Under the pieces are notes generated by a model, which ran no database searches, had not been told where the DNA came from, and was given only the letters and a program-made list of their open reading frames with translations. From contig JAJZYI010000002.1 in assembly GCA_021798135.1 (NCBI GenBank), positions 1 through 32,558 on the forward strand: 32,558 nucleotides of DNA, in the 5' to 3' direction. Below, piece by piece: positions 1 to 8,600 of the stretch. Origin of the DNA: Actinomycetes bacterium (GTDB taxonomy: Bacteria; Actinomycetota; Acidimicrobiia; Acidimicrobiales; UBA8190). Position numbers and translations under genes: made by a program. Within the stretch, counting starts at the first letter, position 1; each line of letters opens with the position of its first letter.

Positions 1-54
1 CGGAGGGACCGGCGCAGCTGGCGCCGCCGGAGGGACCGGCGCAGCTGGCGCCGC
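1..54. repeat. Exact 27-bp tandem duplication (2 copies) encoding GGTGAAGAA in the fliO-like frame
   Basis: cggagggaccggcgcagctggcgccgc occurs at 1-27 and 28-54; the array may continue upstream of the window. Confidence 0.9.
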
Positions 55-286
55 CTCGCCGGTCCGGCGGGCGCTGCGGCGCGGTCCCGAGGTCGTCGAG
101 GTCGTGACCGCCGGCGGTGCCCCGTCCATCCCGGCGGGGGCGTCCGCCCCCAGGGGCAGCGCACCACATCACCGATCCGGCACGGGCAAGGGATCCGCTC
201 GTGCCACCCACCGCGGGGCCCGCCCCGCACCGACATGGACGTCGGCCATCGAGCAGCTGCGGGAGCGCACCGTCCGCCGAGCGTGA
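2..286 (+). CDS. C-terminal part of a FliO-like flagellar export protein (5' truncated by window)
   Basis: Frame open from position 2 to TGA 284-286; ends ..TWTSAIEQLRERTVRRA, like FliO tails; sits directly upstream of fliP. Confidence 0.5.
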   Translation, partial: GGTGAAGAAGGTGAAGAASPVRRALRRGPEVVEVVTAGGAPSIPAGASAPRGSAPHHRSGTGKGSARATHRGARPAPTWTSAIEQLRERTVRRA

Positions 287-326
287 GCCGGCGGCGGCGG
301 TCCCGCCCGTCGCGAGAGGACAGTCC

Positions 327-443
327 ATGTCGACGTCGAGCGAGCGCGTCGAGACGCGCGCGGCCGCAGGCGGCCGCCTGCGCACGCTCCCGGGCAGCAC
401 GGCGCCCACGGCGCCCGTGCGCGGCGTGCCGGCGGTCTCCTGA
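327..443 (+). CDS. Possible 38-aa small ORF between fliO-like gene and fliP
   Basis: ATG 327 preceded by GAGAGGA; MSTSSERVETRAAAGGRLRTLPGSTAPTAPVRGVPAVS; its TGA overlaps the fliP ATG (TGATG). Confidence 0.3.
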   Translation: MSTSSERVETRAAAGGRLRTLPGSTAPTAPVRGVPAVS

Positions 444-1126
444 TGGGCCTGCTCGTGGCGGCGGGGTCGTCGATCACGGTGAACCTCGGCCAGACCCTGG
501 CGAAGCCGTCGCAGAGCCTGATCGTCATCCTGGCGATCACCCTGCTGGCGGTGGCCCCGTCGCTCCTCGTCCTGCTCACGGGCTTCGTCCGGATCGTGGT
601 CGTCCTCAGCCTGACGCGCAACGCCCTGGGCCTGCAGACGACGCCGCCGAACCAGGTGCTCGCCGGCCTGGCGCTCTTCCTCAGCCTCTTCCTGATGATG
701 CCGGTGCTGAAGCAGGTCAACCAGGTGGCGGTGCAGCCCTACCTCCACGGCAAGGAGAGCGCGGTGGCCGCCTACCGCGAAGCCGAGGTCCCCCTGCGGT
801 CGTGGATGCTGAAGCAGACGGGCCCCAGCGAGATGGCCCTCACCGAGAGCGTCGACCACGAGCACCCGGCCAAGCCGCAGGACATCTCCATGGCGGCGCT
901 CGTCCCGGCCTTCCTGCTCTCGCAGCTCAAGAGCGCCTTCATCATCGGCTTCGTGGTGTTCGTGCCGTTCCTGATCATCGACCTGGTGGTGGCGTCGGCG
1001 CTCATGTCGATCGGGGTCGTCATGTTGCCACCGACCCTGGTGTCGCTGCCGTTCAAGCTGCTGCTGTTCGTGATGGTGAACGGCTGGGTCCTGATCACGC
1101 ACTCCCTGGTGGTGAGCTTCCGATGA
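443..1126 (+). CDS. fliP: Flagellar type III export membrane protein FliP
   Basis: Hydrophobic segments, FVRIVVVLSLTRNALGLQTTPPNQVLAGLALFLSLFLM and LVVASALMSIGVVMLPPTLVSLPFKLLLFVMVNGW are FliP signatures; followed by fliQ. Confidence 0.97.
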   Translation: MGLLVAAGSSITVNLGQTLAKPSQSLIVILAITLLAVAPSLLVLLTGFVRIVVVLSLTRNALGLQTTPPNQVLAGLALFLSLFLMMPVLKQVNQVAVQPYLHGKESAVAAYREAEVPLRSWMLKQTGPSEMALTESVDHEHPAKPQDISMAALVPAFLLSQLKSAFIIGFVVFVPFLIIDLVVASALMSIGVVMLPPTLVSLPFKLLLFVMVNGWVLITHSLVVSFR

Positions 1127-1395
1127 CCGACGTGGAGGTGACCCACCTGGCCACGCAGGCGCTCCTCATGGGCGCCAAGCTGGGCGCACCGATCCTGCTG
1201 GCGAGCCTGGTCGTCGGCCTGGTGGTCTCCCTGTTCCAGTCGGTGACCCAGCTGCAGGAGGTGACCCTCACCTTCGTGCCGAAGCTGGCGGCGATCGCCC
1301 TGGTGCTGCTGTTCTCCGGTCACTGGATGCTCTCCCAGTTCGTCGGCTACGTCCAGCAGCTCTTCGGCCACGTCACCACCCTGGTCGGGGGCTGA
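1123..1395 (+). CDS. fliQ: Flagellar export protein FliQ
   Basis: ATGA overlap with fliP; 90 aa with two TM segments; SLFQSVTQLQEVTLTFVPKL is the FliQ signature. Confidence 0.96.
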   Translation: MTDVEVTHLATQALLMGAKLGAPILLASLVVGLVVSLFQSVTQLQEVTLTFVPKLAAIALVLLFSGHWMLSQFVGYVQQLFGHVTTLVGG

Positions 1396-1407
1396 CGCCG
1401 TCCGGCG

Positions 1408-2175
1408 ATGCAGATCTCGCTCGACCCGACGTGGCTGATCGGCTTCCTCCTGGCCTTCGTGCGCTCGGCCGCATGGCTGGCGGTGGTGCCGCCGTTCTCC
1501 AACGTCCAGAGCCTGCCCCGGACGGTCCTCGTCGGCGTGGCGGGCGGCTTCGCCATCCTGTCCGCCCCCCTCGTCGCCGCCGCCGGCGTGCCCACCACCA
1601 CGCCGGCGCTCGTCGGGGCCATCGTGATGCAGGTCCTCGCCGGGGTGGCGCTCGGCTTCTCGGTCCGGATCCTGGTGGCCACCATCGGGTCCGCCGGTGC
1701 CATGGTCGACCTCCTCGGGGGTATCAGCGTGCCACCGTCGATGGACCCCCTGTCGGAGAGCCAGATGCCGCTGATCGGCCAGCTCTACGACCAGGTGGCG
1801 ATCGTCGCGCTGTTCGCCAGCAACGGGGAGCTGCTGCTCGTGCGCGGGTTCGAGTCGTCGTTCGCCACCAGCGGGGTCGTCGCCGGCAACGGGAGCCACC
1901 TGGCGAACGTGCTGGTGGCCGACCTCGCCACCTTCTTCACGGCATCGCTCGAGATCGCCGCCCCGATCCTGGCCGTGCTGTTCTGCACCCAGATCAGCCT
2001 GGCCCTGCTGGCGAAGGCCGCGCCACAGCTCAACGCCTGGTGGCTCGGCATGCCGCTGCAGATCCTGCTGTCGCTGCTCATGACCGCCTTCGCCATCCGC
2101 GTGGTGCCCGGCTACCTCACGCAGCTGGTCGACCGGGCGCTGCAGGACGCGCACCTGATCCTCGGGCTGGCGTGA
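1408..2175 (+). CDS. fliR: Flagellar export protein FliR
   Basis: 255 aa polytopic protein between fliQ and flhB; FCTQISLALLAKAAPQLNAWWLGMPLQILLSL is FliR-like. Confidence 0.94.
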   Translation: MQISLDPTWLIGFLLAFVRSAAWLAVVPPFSNVQSLPRTVLVGVAGGFAILSAPLVAAAGVPTTTPALVGAIVMQVLAGVALGFSVRILVATIGSAGAMVDLLGGISVPPSMDPLSESQMPLIGQLYDQVAIVALFASNGELLLVRGFESSFATSGVVAGNGSHLANVLVADLATFFTASLEIAAPILAVLFCTQISLALLAKAAPQLNAWWLGMPLQILLSLLMTAFAIRVVPGYLTQLVDRALQDAHLILGLA

Positions 2176-2182
2176 GGCGACC

Positions 2183-3286
2183 GTGGCGGGGAACCGTGAC
2201 GACCGCACCGAGAAGCCCACCGCCAAGCGCAAGCGCGACGCGCGCCGCGAGGGGCAGATCGCCAAGACGCCCGAGCTGGCGGGGTGGCTGTCGCTGCTGG
2301 CGGTGACGGAGGCGGCCCCCAGCCTGCTGCGCAGCGCCACCACCCGGATCGAGGGGGTGTTCGCCCAGGCGTCGCACGTGATGGCGAACCCGACGGCGCC
2401 CGGCGCGCTCGCCGTGTTCGAGTCCGGCCTCGGCCAGGCGGTCTTCGTCACGCTCCCGATCCTCGGCATGGTCGGCGCGCTGGCGCTGTTCGCCACGGTG
2501 AGCCAGGTCGGGTTCGTGGTGGCCACCAAGGCGGCGGCGCCCAAGCTGTCACGCCTGAACCCGATCGAGGGCCTGCGCAACCTGCTGTCGCCGGCGACGC
2601 TGTGGGCGCTGGCCAAGGAGATCCTCAAGCTGGCCGTCGTCGGCCTGCTCTCCTACCAGGTCATCAGCGGCATGGTGCGCGAGCTGGTGGACGCCCAGCC
2701 GACCGGCCTGGGCCCGGTCGTGACGTACGCGGCGGGCCGGATCCTCGCCATGGTGCGCGAGGTCGCCGGGGCGGGCCTGCTCATCGCCGTCGGCGACTAC
2801 GCGTACCAGCGGCACCGCATCGGCAAGAACATGAAGATGACCAAGCAGGAGGTGAAGGAGGAGGCCCGCAACCAGGAGGGCGACCCGCACCTGAAGGGGG
2901 CGATCAAGCGCAAGCAGCGCCAGCTGAGCCGCATGCGGATGATGGCGGCCGTCGCCGGCGCCGACGTGGTCGTCACCAACCCGACGCACTACGCCGTCGC
3001 CCTGCGCTACGACCCGGACGCGGGGCAGGCGCCGCGGGTGGTGGCGAAGGGCGCCGACGAGGTGGCGCGCCGGATCCGCGAGGAGGCGCACGAGCACGCG
3101 GTCCCCGTCGTCGAGGACCCGCCGCTGGCACGGGCCCTGTACGCGGCGTGCGACGTCGACGCGCTCGTGCCCCACGAGCTGTACGTGGCCGTGGCCCGGT
3201 TGCTGGCCTTCGTCTTCATGCTCCCGGCGGTCGTGCGCGCCTCGGGCAGCGTGCACCGCCGGCCCACTTCGGCGATGATCGCCTGA
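2183..3286 (+). CDS. flhB: Flagellar export switch protein FlhB
   Basis: N-terminal DRTEKPTAKRKRDARREGQIAKTPEL and C-terminal autocleavage motif NPTH (VVVTNPTHYAVALRYD). GTG start. Confidence 0.97.
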   Translation: MAGNRDDRTEKPTAKRKRDARREGQIAKTPELAGWLSLLAVTEAAPSLLRSATTRIEGVFAQASHVMANPTAPGALAVFESGLGQAVFVTLPILGMVGALALFATVSQVGFVVATKAAAPKLSRLNPIEGLRNLLSPATLWALAKEILKLAVVGLLSYQVISGMVRELVDAQPTGLGPVVTYAAGRILAMVREVAGAGLLIAVGDYAYQRHRIGKNMKMTKQEVKEEARNQEGDPHLKGAIKRKQRQLSRMRMMAAVAGADVVVTNPTHYAVALRYDPDAGQAPRVVAKGADEVARRIREEAHEHAVPVVEDPPLARALYAACDVDALVPHELYVAVARLLAFVFMLPAVVRASGSVHRRPTSAMIA

Positions 3287-3307
3287 CCGGGCGGGCCGAG
3301 CGCCCGG
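3287..3307 (+). terminator. Hairpin immediately after flhB stop (7-bp stem, 7-nt loop, no U tract)
   Basis: CCGGGCG-ggccgag-CGCCCGG begins one base after the TGA. Confidence 0.4.
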
Positions 3308-3410
3308 CCCGCGGTTCCCCGCCGGCGCACCGGGAGCCCTGTAGCGTCGGGCCGAGACCGGGTCGTACCGCCGCGATCGGCGGGATCCCGCGCGAGCGAG
3401 GAGATCCCTC

Positions 3411-4067
3411 TTGGAAGGGCACGAGTTGGGAGCGCTGGTCGGCCGGTGGGCCCGTCTCCGGCCGACCGACGGGGCGGGCATCGTGAGGGACGGGGCGAGC
3501 CGCCGCCCGGCCGGCGACTGGGTCGAGGTCGCCGTGGTGTCGAACCTCGACACCGTGCTCCGCTGCGAGACGCGCGACCAGCGGGCGCTGGGGCTCGCCG
3601 GCCGGCCGGTGCTCGTGGAGCTCGGCGCGCCGGAGGCCATGGTCCGCCTGCCGGCGACGGTGCGCGTGCTGGTCGGCTCGCCGCCGCCGGTGGTGCTGGC
3701 GGTCGCCGTCGCGGGCGAGCTCGAGCACCTGCAGCGGCGGGAGTGGGTCCGTGCCCGGGTCACCGTGCCGGTCGAGATCACGGTGGACGCCACGCACGGG
3801 GGCGGGTCGTTCCGCAGCACCACGGTCGACCTCTCCGGCGGCGGGGTGCGCATCCGCCTGGCCGGGCCGCTCGAGGAGGGCGAGCCGGTCGGCCTGACCC
3901 TCTGGCTCCCCACGGGCCCGATCGAGGTCGACTGCACCGTGCTGGAGGTCACCGAGGACGGCATGGCCCGCCTGGCCTTCGACCGTGCGCCCGAGGCGGT
4001 GTCCAAGCGGCTCGTCCGGTTCGTCTTCGACGTGCAGGTCCGCAACCACCGTCTCGCCGAGCCCTGA
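3411..4067 (+). CDS. PilZ-domain protein (putative YcgR-like c-di-GMP receptor)
   Basis: TTG start with GAGGAG upstream; QRREWVRARVTV (RxxxR) and DLSGGGVRI (D/NxSxxG) PilZ motifs. Confidence 0.85.
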   Translation: MEGHELGALVGRWARLRPTDGAGIVRDGASRRPAGDWVEVAVVSNLDTVLRCETRDQRALGLAGRPVLVELGAPEAMVRLPATVRVLVGSPPPVVLAVAVAGELEHLQRREWVRARVTVPVEITVDATHGGGSFRSTTVDLSGGGVRIRLAGPLEEGEPVGLTLWLPTGPIEVDCTVLEVTEDGMARLAFDRAPEAVSKRLVRFVFDVQVRNHRLAEP

Positions 4068-4149
4068 ACGGCCGGCCGGAGGGCTCCGGGTCGCGGAACG
4101 ACGATCCGCCGTCCTCAAGCCGGGCCCCGGCCGCGCCGACACCTGCCAC

Positions 4150-6354
4150 ATGGGTGAGCTTCGACCGGCCGCGCCCTCCTGGGAGCCGCTCGTGGAGCGT
4201 GCCAGGACGCCGAGCGGCCGCGGTCCCGCGGCAGAGGTCCCGCCGGGGCCGGCCGGCCGGGCCGGCAGCGGCTCGATCCTGGCCCGCAACGCCGTCGCCG
4301 TCGTGCTGGCCCAGGTGGAAGCCGAGCGCGGCCTGGAGGGCGTCGACGCCGTGCTGGGGGCCGTGAGCGCCCGGCGGCAGCGGGTGGAGGACCTGGCGGC
4401 GCGGTCGTGGACGCCGGTGCAGGAGGTCGTGGCGGTGTTCCAGGCGGCAGCGGTCACCGTCGGCGACCCGGCCGTGAGCAGGCGCGCGGGCGCCAGCGTG
4501 TTCGCCCAGCCGCACATGGCGCCGGTGGTGGCGCTCCTGCGGACCCTCGACCGCCCGTCCGATGCCCTGGAGCTCATCGCCGACACGGCGGCGACCGAGT
4601 CGGCCGTCCTGGACCTGACGCTCGACGGGGTCCGGGGCGACGTCGCCTCCGTGTCGATGGCGATCCGCCCACCGCTGGCGCCCGACCACCTGCTCTGCGG
4701 GTACGCCGCCGGGCTGCTCTCGTCGGTCCCCGGCCTCTTCGGCCTGGCGCCGACCTCGGTCACCGAGACCGAGTGCCAGGCCGACGGCGCGCCCCGGTGC
4801 CGCTTCGTCGTCGCGTGGGGCGCCGACGCCGACGCCGGCGCCGCCGGCACCGGGCGGCGCCAGGAGGAGGGCGGCACCGTCGCGGAGCGAGTCGCCGCGA
4901 GCCTCGCCGCCCCGGGTGACCTCGACCGGACGCTCGCCGACGTGGTCGCCGGGGCGACGGGGGCGGCCGCCGGGCGCCGGGGCCTGCTGGCGGTGCGCGT
5001 GCCCGCCGGGGCCGGCGCGCCGGGACCGCTCGGCGACGGCGAGCCGCAGGTGTTCGCCTACGGGCTGACCGACAGCGAGGCCCGGGGTGCCGCCCGTGCC
5101 CTGGACCGCGTCCCGGTCCGGCCCGGCATCGCCGTCCGGGGTGCCGGCGGCTGGTGGCTGGCGCCGATCGACGACGGGTCGGGGCCGGCGGGCTACCTCG
5201 CCGTCGACGGGCCGGCGTGCGACGACCCCGGGCGCCGCGTGGCGTCGTGGTCGGCGATGGCGTCGATCGCCGTGCGGACGGCGACGCTGGGCGCTGCCGT
5301 CCGCGGCCGCGCGCAGGCGGCGTCGGCGCTGGCGGACGCGGCCGGTGATCTCGCCCGGGCCGGCAGCAAGGCCGACGTCGCCCGGGTCCTGGCCCGGGCC
5401 GCGCCGCTCGTCGTCGGCGGGCACCGGGCCGTGGTGGCGGAGTGGCTGCCGGCGTCGGGGAGCCTGGTGACGCTGGCGCGCACCGCCCCCCGGGCGCTGC
5501 AGCGCACCGACCCCCCGCCGGTGGTCGCCTGCGGGCCGTTCGTGGAGCGGTTGGTCCGCGGCGGCCACGCCATCGCCCTGCAGGCGAGGGACACCGAGCC
5601 GGTCGTGGAGGACCTCTGCCGGGTCGCGGGGTTCGACACCGGCCTGGTGGTGCCCCTGGTCGCCCGGTCGAGGTGCTACGGCGTGCTCGTGGTCGACGCG
5701 GACCCGGAGGGGGCAGGTGCCGGCGGGCCCGCCGGCGGGCACCGCCTGCCCCGGCTGGCGCGCGGCGAGGCCGCGGCAGGGCTGGCGAGCATGGCCGCCC
5801 TGGCCTTCGACCGGGTGGCCCTGGCCGACCAGGCCGAGCGGGGCGAGCACCACGACGCCCTCACCGGTTTGCCGGACCGGCGGCTCCTGGAGCTGCACGC
5901 CCGGCGGGCGCTGGCTGCCGCCCAGCGCGAGGGCCGCTGCACGGCGATGCTGTACGTCGACGTCGACGGCCTGGCCGCGCTGAACGACCGGTTCGGGCGC
6001 GCCGTCGCGGACCAGGTCCTGGCGGCGGTGGGCCGGCGGCTGCAGGCCGCGGTGCGGGTGGCGGACGTGGTGGCCCGTTCCGGCGGGGACGAGTTCGCCG
6101 TCCTCCTCCCGTCGACGTCGCTGCCCCAGGAGGCCACCGTCGTCGCCGAGCGGGTGGCGGGAGCCTTCGCCGTCCCGGTCGTCGTCGGCGGGGTGGAAGC
6201 GGCCGTCACGGTGAGCGTCGGTGCCGCGCTCAGCGAGCCGGGGGACGAACCCCGCGAGCTCCTGGCCCGGGCCGTCGGGGCGATGCGCGCCGCCAAGGCC
6301 GCCGGACGCGGGCGGATCCGCCTGGGATCCCCACCGGGGTCCACCGGGACCTGA
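4150..6354 (+). CDS. Diguanylate cyclase with V4R-like N-terminal and GAF-like middle region, C-terminal GGDEF
   Basis: HHDALTGLPDRR...RSGGDEFAVLLPS intact active site; RVAD five residues before GGDEF matches the inhibitory I-site RxxD; VTETECQADGAPRCRFVV resembles V4R. The V4R and GAF calls are weaker than GGDEF. Confidence 0.85.
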   Translation: MGELRPAAPSWEPLVERARTPSGRGPAAEVPPGPAGRAGSGSILARNAVAVVLAQVEAERGLEGVDAVLGAVSARRQRVEDLAARSWTPVQEVVAVFQAAAVTVGDPAVSRRAGASVFAQPHMAPVVALLRTLDRPSDALELIADTAATESAVLDLTLDGVRGDVASVSMAIRPPLAPDHLLCGYAAGLLSSVPGLFGLAPTSVTETECQADGAPRCRFVVAWGADADAGAAGTGRRQEEGGTVAERVAASLAAPGDLDRTLADVVAGATGAAAGRRGLLAVRVPAGAGAPGPLGDGEPQVFAYGLTDSEARGAARALDRVPVRPGIAVRGAGGWWLAPIDDGSGPAGYLAVDGPACDDPGRRVASWSAMASIAVRTATLGAAVRGRAQAASALADAAGDLARAGSKADVARVLARAAPLVVGGHRAVVAEWLPASGSLVTLARTAPRALQRTDPPPVVACGPFVERLVRGGHAIALQARDTEPVVEDLCRVAGFDTGLVVPLVARSRCYGVLVVDADPEGAGAGGPAGGHRLPRLARGEAAAGLASMAALAFDRVALADQAERGEHHDALTGLPDRRLLELHARRALAAAQREGRCTAMLYVDVDGLAALNDRFGRAVADQVLAAVGRRLQAAVRVADVVARSGGDEFAVLLPSTSLPQEATVVAERVAGAFAVPVVVGGVEAAVTVSVGAALSEPGDEPRELLARAVGAMRAAKAAGRGRIRLGSPPGSTGT

Positions 6355-6487
6355 CCCGGGCAGCCGGGCACGGAAGGCGACGCCGGCGACGGCACTAGGC
6401 TGGCCGGGTCGTCCGGGCGCGCTGTCGCCGCCGTCGTCGACGTCGTCGACGACGCCTGCCGCGCCGCCCCTGTCACCGAGAGGGACC

Positions 6488-7744
6488 GTGAACGTTTCGG
6501 ATCTACGGGGAGAGACCGTCGCCTTCTGTGCATCGGGCGGCCTCGACAGCTGCACGATCACCCACTGGCTGAGCGAGCAGGGCGTCCGGGTGGTCTGCTA
6601 CACCGCCGACCTGGGGCAGACGGACGAGGCCGACCTCGGGCAGGTGGCGGAGCGGATGCGCGCCTGCGGGGCGGCCGAGGCCCACGTCGTCCCGCTGCGA
6701 CCGGAGATGGGGGAGGCCGGCCTCCGCGCCATCCAGGCGCAGGCCCGCTACGAGGGCGGCTACTGGAACACGACGCCGCTCGCCCGCTACGTGACGGTGC
6801 GCGGCGTGCTGCCGCCGGCCATGGCCGCGGGGGTGAGCGTGCTCAGCCACGGCAGCACCGGCCGGGGGAACGACCAGGTCCGCTTCCAGCTGGCCACGAA
6901 CATGCTCGCCCCGTCGATGGAGGTCTACGCGCCCTGGCGGGACCAGGCGTTCCTGGACGCTTTCGGCGGGCGCGAGGAGATGATCCGGTACTGCACCGAG
7001 CACGGCCTCCCCATCAAGCCGCCGAGCCGGTCCCTGTACTCGACCGACGCCAACCTGCTCGGCCTGACCCACGAGGCCGGCGAGCTCGAGTCCCTCACCA
7101 CGCCGGCGACCTTCGTGGAGCCGGAGATGGGCGTGCGCCCGACGGCAGCCCCCGACACCCCCGAGCGGGTCACCGTCCGCTTCGAGGCCGGCCGGCCGGT
7201 CGACGTGGGCGGGACCAGCGTGGACGGCGCGGCGAGCGCCTTCGAGGTGGCGAACCGCCTCGGCGGGCGCCACGGCGTCGGCATCAACCTGCACCTGGTG
7301 GAGAACCGGTTCGTGGGGGTCAAGTCGCGCGGCGTGTACGAGGCACCGGGCCTGGAGCTGCTCGGCACCGCCTACGACTTCCTGCTGCAGCTGGTGCTGG
7401 ACCGCCGCGCCCGCCGCCTGTTCGACGCCAACGCCACCTTCCTCGCCGAGCAGCTCTACCAGGGGTACGGGGAGGACCTGGCGTCCCGCCTGGCGCAGGA
7501 CCTGGCCACGTCGGTGGCCGAGCTCGTCACCGGCACGGTGACCGTCGAGCTGTACAAGGGGGCCGTGAGCTTCGTGTCGGCCACCGACGTGCCCCACTCG
7601 CTCTACGTCGAGGAGGCCGCCTCGATGAGCCGGTCCGACGCGTTCGACCACAAGGACTCGGAGGGCTTCGTGCGGGTGCTGGGCGTGAGCGCCCGGGCGG
7701 CGTCCGAGCGGGGGCTCGTCGCAGGCGTCCTCGAGCGGAGCTGA
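6488..7744 (+). CDS. argG: Argininosuccinate synthase
   Basis: GTG start; AFCASGGLDSCTITHWL PP-loop, YTADLGQ, SHGSTGRGNDQVRFQL, SLYSTDANLLGLTHEAGELE. Confidence 0.95.
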   Translation: MNVSDLRGETVAFCASGGLDSCTITHWLSEQGVRVVCYTADLGQTDEADLGQVAERMRACGAAEAHVVPLRPEMGEAGLRAIQAQARYEGGYWNTTPLARYVTVRGVLPPAMAAGVSVLSHGSTGRGNDQVRFQLATNMLAPSMEVYAPWRDQAFLDAFGGREEMIRYCTEHGLPIKPPSRSLYSTDANLLGLTHEAGELESLTTPATFVEPEMGVRPTAAPDTPERVTVRFEAGRPVDVGGTSVDGAASAFEVANRLGGRHGVGINLHLVENRFVGVKSRGVYEAPGLELLGTAYDFLLQLVLDRRARRLFDANATFLAEQLYQGYGEDLASRLAQDLATSVAELVTGTVTVELYKGAVSFVSATDVPHSLYVEEAASMSRSDAFDHKDSEGFVRVLGVSARAASERGLVAGVLERS

Positions 7745-7778
7745 CCGCTCCGGAGGCGCCGGGGCGACGGCGCCGGGG

Positions 7779-7784
7779 TAACGT
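7779..7784 (+). promoter_or_regulatory. Candidate -10 element TAACGT (TANNNT), 7 nt before ATG
   Basis: TAACGT-cgccggg-ATG implies a leaderless or near-leaderless transcript for the SDR gene. Confidence 0.45.
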
Positions 7785-7791
7785 CGCCGGG

Positions 7792-8559
7792 ATGAGCGAC
7801 CTCTTCGACGTCTCGGGGAAGACCGTCGTGGTGACCGGCGGCTCGCGGGGCATCGGCCGGATGATCGCCGAGGGCTTCGTCGACGCCGGCGCCACCGTGT
7901 ACATCGCGGCCCGCAAGGCGGACGCCTGCCGGCAGACGGCCGAGGAGCTGTCGGCGCGGGGATCGTGCACGGCCATCCCGGCCGACCTGTCGACCGAGGC
8001 CGGGTGCCGTGCGCTGGCGGACCAGATCGCGGGCAGCGAGGAGCAGGTGCACGTGCTCGTGAACAACGCCGGCGCCACGTGGGGGGCGCCGCTGCAGGAG
8101 CACGACGACGCCTCGTGGGACCGCGTCCTGGGCGTGAACGTGAAGGGCGTGTTCCACCTCACCAAGTTCCTGCGGCCGCTGCTGCAGCGGGCGTCGTCCA
8201 CCGACGACCCGGCGCGCGTGATCAACATCGGGTCGATCGACGGCATCCACGTGCCGCTGCTCGAGACGTACTCCTACTCGTCGTCGAAGGCCGCCGTGCA
8301 CCAGCTCACCCGGCACCTGGCCCGGTTCCTCGCCCCCGGGATCACGGTCAACGCCATCGCCCCGGGCCCGTTCGAGTCCAAGATGATGGCGGCCACGCTC
8401 CGGGCCGTCGGCGACCAGATCGCCGCGTCGGCGCCGCTCAAGCGCATCGGCCGCCCCTCCGACATGGCCGGCACCGCGATCTTCCTGGCCTCGCGCGCCG
8501 GGGCGTACCTCACGGGGGCGGTCATCCCGGTCGACGGCGGGATCGCCACCGTCGGCTGA
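7792..8559 (+). CDS. Short-chain dehydrogenase/reductase (SDR)
   Basis: VVTGGSRGIGR, LVNNAG, YSYSSSKAAV (Ser/Tyr/Lys) and GAVIPVDGG. Confidence 0.95.
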   Translation: MSDLFDVSGKTVVVTGGSRGIGRMIAEGFVDAGATVYIAARKADACRQTAEELSARGSCTAIPADLSTEAGCRALADQIAGSEEQVHVLVNNAGATWGAPLQEHDDASWDRVLGVNVKGVFHLTKFLRPLLQRASSTDDPARVINIGSIDGIHVPLLETYSYSSSKAAVHQLTRHLARFLAPGITVNAIAPGPFESKMMAATLRAVGDQIAASAPLKRIGRPSDMAGTAIFLASRAGAYLTGAVIPVDGGIATVG

Positions 8560-8582
8560 CAGCGCCACTGTCGGCTGACGGT

Positions 8583-8600
8583 GCCGGTCACGGGACCGGC
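8583..8600. terminator. Hairpin between convergent SDR and acyltransferase genes
   Basis: GCCGGTC-acgg-GACCGGC, 7-bp perfect stem overlapping the acyltransferase stop codon. Confidence 0.45.
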
